A DNA stretch of 33,347 nucleotides from positions 1 to 33,347 of the forward strand of contig NZ_JADCDB010000041.1 of NCBI RefSeq assembly GCF_020252395.1, written 5' to 3'. The notes beneath the pieces are model-generated. The model saw nothing but the letters and a program-made list of their open reading frames with translations. It made no database searches and was not told the origin of the DNA. Positions 28,812 through 33,347 of this stretch are shown here, in pieces; the stretch's first letter is position 1; each line of letters starts with the position of its first letter. Source of the DNA: Aestuariivirga sp. (GTDB taxonomy: Bacteria; Pseudomonadota; Alphaproteobacteria; Rhizobiales; Aestuariivirgaceae). Made by a program: the position numbers and the translations under genes.

Positions 28812-29734
28812 GCCTTCGAACTCCTGACCGCGAAGATGCCCGCCGCGATGATGATAACGGTGCCCACCACCGTGGTCCACTTCGGCACTTCCGCGAAGAA
28901 CAGGAAGCCCCACAGCGGCACCCACAGCATGCCGGTGTATTCGAACACCGTGACGAGATTGGCCCGCGCCAGACGGTAGGCATGGGTCAGCAGCGTCATG
29001 CCCAGCGCCGCGATGAGGCCGCACAGGCCCATGAGGAAGAGATCGCGCGGGTCCGGCACGGCCCAGGGCCTGACCAGGAATTCGAGGCTCGGATGCGCCG
29101 CTTGGGCGATGCCGAGCAGGTGGAAAAGGAGCGCCACGCCCGCCGCGGCGACCATGTAGACGGCGTTGACATAGAAGGCCATGACGGTGGTGGGCTCGTC
29201 CGCGCTGTAGCGCCGCGCCAGCACCATCGAAAGGGCATAGGCCGCGGCGCTGAAAAGGCTCAGCAGGGCTGCGGGTTCGAACAGACCGGTGCCGGGGCGC
29301 AGGATGATGAGCACGCCGATGAAGCCGGCAATCACCGCGGCCCACGCTTTCAGCGTCACCTTCTCGCGCAGGAAGATCGCTGCGAGGATGGTGACGAAGA
29401 TCGGCGAGGTGAAGAAGAGCGCCACGGCCTCCGCCAGCGGCAGCACCGGGAAGGCCATGTAATAGGTGGTGTAGGAGGTGAGGAGGATCAGCCCGCGCGC
29501 CACCAGCAGCTTCCAGTTCCTGGTGCGCAGCGCCCCCGGACCCTTCTCGGCCCATACCATGGCGAAAAGGATGGGAAGTCCCACGATGGAGCGCAGCACG
29601 ATGGCCAGCGTGACCGCATGGCTGCCGCTCAGCCCCTTCAGGATCGCATCCTGGGTGGAGAACACCAGCACGCCGGCGCAGAGCGAGACAACGCCGATCA
29701 GGTTGCGGTTCATGCCGGGGGACGACTGATTCAT
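28808..29734 (-). CDS. EamA-family (DMT superfamily) transporter 2
   Basis: A 308-aa inner-membrane protein with about ten hydrophobic segments in two EamA repeats (about residues 10-145 and 160-300), the drug/metabolite transporter layout. Typical features are FSTQDAILKGLSGSHAVTLAIV near the N-terminus, PLAEAVALFFTSPIFVTILA with the conserved end of TM4, and EYTGMLWVPLWGFLFFAE in the second repeat. Family members export amino acids, metabolites or drugs, or take up small solutes. Here the gene is the last of the denD operon, 113 bp beyond the first EamA gene. A second in-frame ATG (29713) gives a protein seven residues shorter. Confidence 0.88.
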   Translation of the reverse strand: MNQSSPGMNRNLIGVVSLCAGVLVFSTQDAILKGLSGSHAVTLAIVLRSIVGLPILFAMVWAEKGPGALRTRNWKLLVARGLILLTSYTTYYMAFPVLPLAEAVALFFTSPIFVTILAAIFLREKVTLKAWAAVIAGFIGVLIILRPGTGLFEPAALLSLFSAAAYALSMVLARRYSADEPTTVMAFYVNAVYMVAAAGVALLFHLLGIAQAAHPSLEFLVRPWAVPDPRDLFLMGLCGLIAALGMTLLTHAYRLARANLVTVFEYTGMLWVPLWGFLFFAEVPKWTTVVGTVIIIAAGIFAVRSSKA

Positions 29735-29847
29735 GCGCTCAGCTTGGCGGGCAGAGGGGGCGGCTGCCAGCCAAGGCGCGGCATTTCAGGTCTGCTTGCG
29801 GCGTATGGCGCTATTCCGCGGCGGTGGCGAGCGGGGGCCTTCGGTCT

Positions 29848-30717
29848 TCATGCCCTGCGTTCCCTCGAAAAGATGTAGAGTCCGGATCCGATGATAAGCG
29901 CGGCCCCGGCCCACGTCCACAGGTCCGGCCAGTCGCCCCAGATCACGAAGCCGAAGAGTGTAGCCCACACCAGAGAGGAGTAGGAGAAGGGCGCTACAAC
30001 GGAAGCGGGTGCCGAACGGAAGGCGCGGATCAGGAACAGGTGCCCGAGGCCGCCGGCAACGCCGGTGCCGGCCAGCAGCAACCAGTCGAAAGCCGTGGGC
30101 CAGGACCAGAACCACGGCACCAGGAAACTGGTGACCACCGCGCCGGCCGTCGCGGTGTAGAGGAGCGAGGTGAGCGGATCGTCGCCGCGCACCCGGCGTG
30201 TCAGGATCTGGTAATTGGCGTTGAGCGCCGCGGCGACCAGCAGGAAGATGACGCCGATGCCATGGGCACCCAGATCCTCCTGCCAGGGCCTCACCACGAT
30301 CACGGCGCCGATGAAGCCAAGAAGCACGCCCATCCAGCGCTGCAGCCCCACCTTCTCGCCCAGCAGCGGAATGGCCAGCACGGTCACCAGCACCGGGTTC
30401 AGGAACATGATGGTGGTGGCGGTGGCCAGCGGCACGGTGCGAATGCCGGCGTTGAACATGCCGGTCGTCGACATCAGGAACACCGAGCGCAGGAGTTGCT
30501 GCTTCGGGTGGCAGCTGATGGCAAGCTGGCCGATGCGCGGCCCGCAGGCCACGATTGCGACCACCGTGGCGAAGAAGAACCGGGCCCAGGTGACCTGCAC
30601 CAGCGAATAGGTCTCCATCAGATATTTCATCATCGTGTCGAGCGCGATGAAGCAGAACATGGTGGCCAGCATCCACAGGATGCCGCGCGTCCTGTTCTCC
30701 TTGAGGTCGGGCGCCAT
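29848..30717 (-). CDS. EamA-family (DMT superfamily) transporter 1
   Basis: A 289-aa membrane protein with ten predicted TM segments in two EamA repeats, for example MLATMFCFIALDTMMKYL (TM1), TVPLATATTIMFLNPVLVTVLA (TM3-4 signature) and PFSYSSLVWATLFGFVIWGD in repeat two. It resembles the neighbouring transporter in layout but is clearly a distinct paralogue. Its ATG shares a base with the stop of the Ldh_2-family gene (TGATG), so it is translationally coupled to a dehydrogenase and probably moves that enzyme's substrate or product. Direction of transport cannot be read from the sequence. Confidence 0.9.
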   Translation of the reverse strand: MAPDLKENRTRGILWMLATMFCFIALDTMMKYLMETYSLVQVTWARFFFATVVAIVACGPRIGQLAISCHPKQQLLRSVFLMSTTGMFNAGIRTVPLATATTIMFLNPVLVTVLAIPLLGEKVGLQRWMGVLLGFIGAVIVVRPWQEDLGAHGIGVIFLLVAAALNANYQILTRRVRGDDPLTSLLYTATAGAVVTSFLVPWFWSWPTAFDWLLLAGTGVAGGLGHLFLIRAFRSAPASVVAPFSYSSLVWATLFGFVIWGDWPDLWTWAGAALIIGSGLYIFSRERRA

Positions 30718-31742
30718 CAGAACTCCAGCGGCACGCCTGCTTTCGCGGCTGCGCCGGCCAGTTCGGCATAGAGGCCGTCAGGCAGTGGAATGCCCTCCGC
30801 CTCGCGCTTGCGGTAGCACTCCCACTCGGGGCCACCCGCGGCATAGGTTCCGGGCTGGGCCTTGAAGCGGTCGATATAGGTCTGGACGCCCTGTCCGAAG
30901 GCCTCGAGGGTCATGTAGAGGGTTGGGTCGATGGCCATGACGAAATGGCCGACTTTGGTGTCGCCCAGCGCCAGCCCGTCCTGATCGGAGGACAGCCGCA
31001 TGCCGGTAAGCATGCCGCCCAGCACCTCTGTGAGGCCCGCGAGGCCAGCGCCCTTGTAACCGAATGCCGGTCCGCCCACCGGGGCGAGCGCCCGCGCGGC
31101 ATTGGGATCCGTGACGAAGGCACCCCGTTCGTCGACGGCAACTCCCTCAGGCAATTCAATATCTTCGGTACGATACCTCAGAACCTTGTTCCACGGCACG
31201 GCGCTTGTCGCCATGTCAAGCAGAAAGGGGTCGCCGCCGGGGTTGGGTGCGGCGAGCGAAATCGGGCTCGTTCCGTGGATCGGCTTCGAGCCGCCATGCG
31301 GCACCACGAAGGCGCCGGAGTTGCAGCTGGCGAAGCCAATAAAGCCCGCATCCGCCGCCGCCAGCGTGTAGGCCCCGGCCGCGCCGAAATGGGTGGAGTT
31401 GATGACGCTGGCCATGCCGATGCCGCAGTCCCTGGCGATGGCGCAGGCTTCGTCCATGGCGCGGTACATGGCGATGTGGCCAAGCCCGTCATCGGCATCG
31501 ACCAGCGCCACGGCGCGGCGCGGGTGGGTAACAGTGACGTTGGGTTTGGGCTTGGCGATGCCGTTCCTCAGGCAGTCGGCGTACCACGGCAGGAGGCGGA
31601 TGCCGTGGCTGTCCACGCCGTGCAGCGAGGCATGGAGCATGGCCCAGGTGGCGGCTTCTGCCGAAGCCTCATCCGCGCCGGCTGACCTCAGCACGGCGAG
31701 CGAGAAGGGCGCCAGCCCGGCAACCGTAGCGGTCCGGCCCAT
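30717..31742 (-). CDS. Ldh_2-family (malate/L-lactate dehydrogenase-like) NAD(P)-dependent oxidoreductase
   Basis: A 341-aa member of the Ldh_2 family, which reduces or oxidises 2-hydroxy/2-keto acids and has a fold unrelated to classical lactate dehydrogenases. The conserved N-terminal HGVDSHGIRLLPWY (His41, His46) and STHFGAAGAYTLAAADAGFIGFASCNS (catalytic His118) are present, as is the FGYKGAGLAGLTEVLGGMLTG segment. Family members include ureidoglycolate, sulfolactate, malate and 2,3-diketogulonate enzymes; which applies here is unknown. It overlaps by one base both the denD-like gene upstream and the EamA gene downstream, implying one pathway with them. Confidence 0.88.
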   Translation of the reverse strand: MGRTATVAGLAPFSLAVLRSAGADEASAEAATWAMLHASLHGVDSHGIRLLPWYADCLRNGIAKPKPNVTVTHPRRAVALVDADDGLGHIAMYRAMDEACAIARDCGIGMASVINSTHFGAAGAYTLAAADAGFIGFASCNSGAFVVPHGGSKPIHGTSPISLAAPNPGGDPFLLDMATSAVPWNKVLRYRTEDIELPEGVAVDERGAFVTDPNAARALAPVGGPAFGYKGAGLAGLTEVLGGMLTGMRLSSDQDGLALGDTKVGHFVMAIDPTLYMTLEAFGQGVQTYIDRFKAQPGTYAAGGPEWECYRKREAEGIPLPDGLYAELAGAAAKAGVPLEF

Positions 31743-32722
31743 CAGGCGATCTTGCCGCCGAGCTCGTCCTCGATGTGGACGCGGATAATGTCCTCGAAGC
31801 TGTTCTCGGCCTGGAAGCCCAGTTCACAGCCGCGCTTTGCCTCGAAATTCCGGGGCCAGCCGGCGACGATCTTCATGATTGTCTCGTTGGGCTCGCGTTT
31901 GATGCGGGCCACCACCTTGTCGCCCGCCACTTTCCGGAGCGCTTCGATCTGTTCGCCCACCGTGCAGGAAACGCCGGGCAGCGTGATGTTGCGCCGTGCG
32001 CCCAAGGCACCGGTGTCCATGGTCGCGGCATGGATCAGGAAGCCGGCGGCAGCGCGGGGGGAGGCGTGCCAGTGCCGCACGTCCTCCGGCACAGGGAGCA
32101 CCGCTTCCTGCCCCGCCAGCGGTTCGCGGATGATGTTGGAGAAAAAGCCGGACGCCGCCAGGTTGGGCTTGCCCGGGCGCACGCAGATCGTCGGGAATCG
32201 AAGGCCCACGCCGTCGAAGAAGCCGCGGCGCGAATAATCCGCCAGCAGCAATTCGCAGATCGTCTTCTGCGTGCCGTAGCTGGTGAGCGGGGTGTTGAAG
32301 AACTCGTCCGGGATCGCCTCGGGGAAGGGCGCGCCGAACACGGCGATCGAGGATGTGAAGATGAGTTTCGGCTTGTAGCCCTGGTCCGCCTTGCGGATCG
32401 CCTCGAACAGATAGCGCGTGCCGTCGAGATTGATGCGGTAGCCCTTCTCGAAATCGGCCTCCGCCTCGCCCGACACAATTGCCGCGAGATGGAAGATCGT
32501 GTCCGGCTTCAGCGCCACAAGCTTCTCCGCCTCGCCCGGCGTCGAAAGGTCGCCGATCAGCGTCTCGATAGGGAAGGCGGAGGCAGGCGGCGGAGGCGGC
32601 AGCACAACGTCATGCCGGATAATCTTGGAGATTGCCGCATCGCCCAACGCGCCGTCCTTGGCCAGCCGGTTGATCAATTTGACGCCAACCATGCCGCCGC
32701 CGCCGATGACCAGAATATTCAT
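31742..32722 (-). CDS. denD: DenD-like D-erythronate dehydrogenase (extended SDR family)
   Basis: A 326-aa extended short-chain dehydrogenase. The Rossmann motif GGGGMVG (Gly7, Gly10, Gly13), FHLAAIVSGEAE, FTSSIAVFG and the catalytic Tyr149-x3-Lys153 in YGTQK are visible. HLAAIVSGEAEADFEKGYRINLDGT and RFPTICVRPGKPN are typical of DenD proteins, which oxidise D-erythronate in four-carbon acid-sugar catabolism. The usual partners (DUF1537-type kinase, isomerase, decarboxylase) are not seen here, so the exact substrate is open. The ATG at 32722 has a strong AGGAGGA five bases upstream; the open frame further upstream is not conserved. First gene of the four-gene minus-strand operon. Confidence 0.8.
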   Translation of the reverse strand: MNILVIGGGGMVGVKLINRLAKDGALGDAAISKIIRHDVVLPPPPPASAFPIETLIGDLSTPGEAEKLVALKPDTIFHLAAIVSGEAEADFEKGYRINLDGTRYLFEAIRKADQGYKPKLIFTSSIAVFGAPFPEAIPDEFFNTPLTSYGTQKTICELLLADYSRRGFFDGVGLRFPTICVRPGKPNLAASGFFSNIIREPLAGQEAVLPVPEDVRHWHASPRAAAGFLIHAATMDTGALGARRNITLPGVSCTVGEQIEALRKVAGDKVVARIKREPNETIMKIVAGWPRNFEAKRGCELGFQAENSFEDIIRVHIEDELGGKIA

Positions 32723-32727
32723 GTCAT

Positions 32728-32734
32728 TCCTCCT
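32728..32734 (-). promoter_or_regulatory. Strong ribosome binding site of the denD-like gene
   Basis: AGGAGGA lies five bases before the ATG at 32722. It is the best Shine-Dalgarno sequence in the window and decides this start over the upstream in-frame codons. Confidence 0.8.
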
Positions 32735-32811
32735 GAGTATCGCGAGATTGGCGGAGTCCCGGCGGGGGAACAAGGGCTCGCCGGGCGGGGTGAGGATGCG
32801 GCAAGGGCATG

Positions 32812-32823
32812 GCGGCATGCCGC
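32812..32823. promoter_or_regulatory. 12-bp perfect palindrome upstream of denD, possible operator
   Basis: GCGGCATGCCGC lies about 90 bp upstream of the denD start, in the 161-bp region between the operon and the IS remnant. It sits inside a larger imperfect inverted repeat (GGATG...GGGC against GCCCTCATCC, about 32794-32836). It could bind a dimeric regulator, but in GC-rich DNA such a palindrome can occur by chance. No clear promoter was recognised here. Confidence 0.3.
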
Positions 32824-32883
32824 GCAGCGCCCTCATCCGGCCTGCCGGGCACCGTCTTGCTTCCATCCCTAGGCGAAGCAGGG

Positions 32884-33202
32884 CTATCGCATATGGGTTA
32901 GTGCGTTGATAAGGCGGTCATTGTCCCAGTTGCAAGGCTTGATGCGCTGGCTGTTTCGGCGCTTTGGGTTGTCGCTGGCGGTTTGCAGGATGTTTCGTGC
33001 GATCCGCTTGATGAAGGCGGTGTTTGCCGGGGCATTGTCCTTGCGGGCTCTTGAGGCGTCCTCGAAGAGACGGACCGAGCATCCATTGGAGATTGCTCTC
33101 GATCTTCCAATGCGCCCTGACTCCGGCGAGGCCTTCACCTGGGCTGAACAGGCGCGAACTGAGATATTTGCGCACCAGAGGTTTGGCCGTGCCGGTTGAC
33201 AT
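32884..33202 (-). pseudogene. ISAs1-family transposase, C-terminal remnant with frameshift
   Basis: The minus strand encodes the last ~95 residues of an ISAs1-type transposase in two frames. The first part (RKYLSSRLFS, VRAHWKIESNLQWML) reads from 33202 to about 33077. The second part (FEDASRARKDNAPANTAFIK, then CNWDNDRLINALT and a TAG at 32886-32884) is in another frame. The break falls in the WxLDV segment at about 33072-33079 and fits loss of two bases of a GAT codon. Some 270 N-terminal residues are absent. The element is inactive. CAGGGCTATCGCAT around the stop may be its terminal inverted repeat. Confidence 0.8.
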
Positions 33203-33347
33203 TTAATGGCCCACGAAGCGTTCGCCGAATAGGACGGCGAACTGGACCCGCGCCTCGTTCCACTCCCGCGGCGCCCGTTTCCAGTCCGCTGCGGCGTGAT
33301 TGAGAACGAGATAGATCAGGTTCATCGCCGCGTCATCCGTTGGAAAA
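33203..33347 (-). pseudogene. IS256-family transposase, C-terminal end, continuing past the right edge
   Basis: The minus strand reads TDDAAMNLIYLVLNHAA, DWKRAPREWNEARVQFAVLFGERF and then a TAA at 33205-33203. This is the conserved C-terminal end of IS256-family (mutator) transposases. No frame break is seen within the 48 codons visible; whether the gene is intact depends on sequence right of the window. Its stop lies within a few bases of the ISAs1-type fragment, so one element has inserted into or recombined with the other. It has the same orientation as the IS256-family fragment at the left edge. Confidence 0.8.

Overview
The window is 33.3 kb of GC-rich chromosome from an alphaproteobacterium, most likely of the Hyphomicrobiales (Rhizobiales) type. 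Three things point there. The gene order tpiA-secG-pyrG-kdsA-eno and the run trpD-trpC-moaC-moeA-lexA are both familiar from that order. The lexA promoter carries GTTC-N7-GTTC-like operators, the form used by alphaproteobacterial LexA. HspQ, a PmtA-like methyltransferase and a UbiH-type hydroxylase also fit. Nearly all of the window is ordinary chromosomal core, and no phage, CRISPR array, toxin-antitoxin pair or defence island is visible.

Layout. Bases 1-147 hold a truncated IS256-family transposase, followed by a perfect 8-bp tandem repeat and a tRNA-Lys gene (minus strand). glmU and glmS (403-3590, plus) make UDP-GlcNAc precursors, and a PmtA-like methyltransferase follows. A minus-strand block then carries, in map order, an RND efflux permease with its lipoprotein adaptor, hspQ, a ubiH-like monooxygenase, a GST-family gene and lexA. 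Directly upstream of lexA, on the same strand, lies a tightly coupled chain ppiD-trpE-trpG-trpD-trpC-moaC-moeA (19419 down to 11927). It is driven by a good sigma70-type promoter at 19466-19494, which lies back to back with tpiA.

On the plus strand from 19550 come tpiA, an ATC-hydrolase-like gene overlapping it, secG, a terminator, then pyrG, a large MscS-type channel, a hotdog thioesterase and kdsA with 4-bp gaps or overlaps, then eno with its own promoter and an anchored orphan protein. From 32722 down to 28808 a minus-strand operon contains a DenD-like dehydrogenase, an Ldh_2-family oxidoreductase and two EamA transporters. It looks like a small acid-sugar or hydroxy-acid utilisation or export cassette. 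The right end (32884-33347) is an insertion-sequence graveyard: a frameshifted ISAs1-family remnant abutting the C-terminal end of another IS256-family transposase.

How the genes work together. glmU/glmS and kdsA feed envelope synthesis, and secG and ppiD serve export and periplasmic folding. tpiA and eno belong to central carbon metabolism, pyrG makes CTP (also needed to activate Kdo), and the trp and moa/moe genes are biosynthetic. LexA is autoregulated from two operators embracing its promoter. No clearly novel system was found. The most interesting leads are the denD-ldh2-eamA-eamA operon without a kinase, the uncharacterised gene coupled to tpiA, the orphan after eno, the head position of ppiD in the trp chain, and the transposon-like footprint beside tRNA-Lys.
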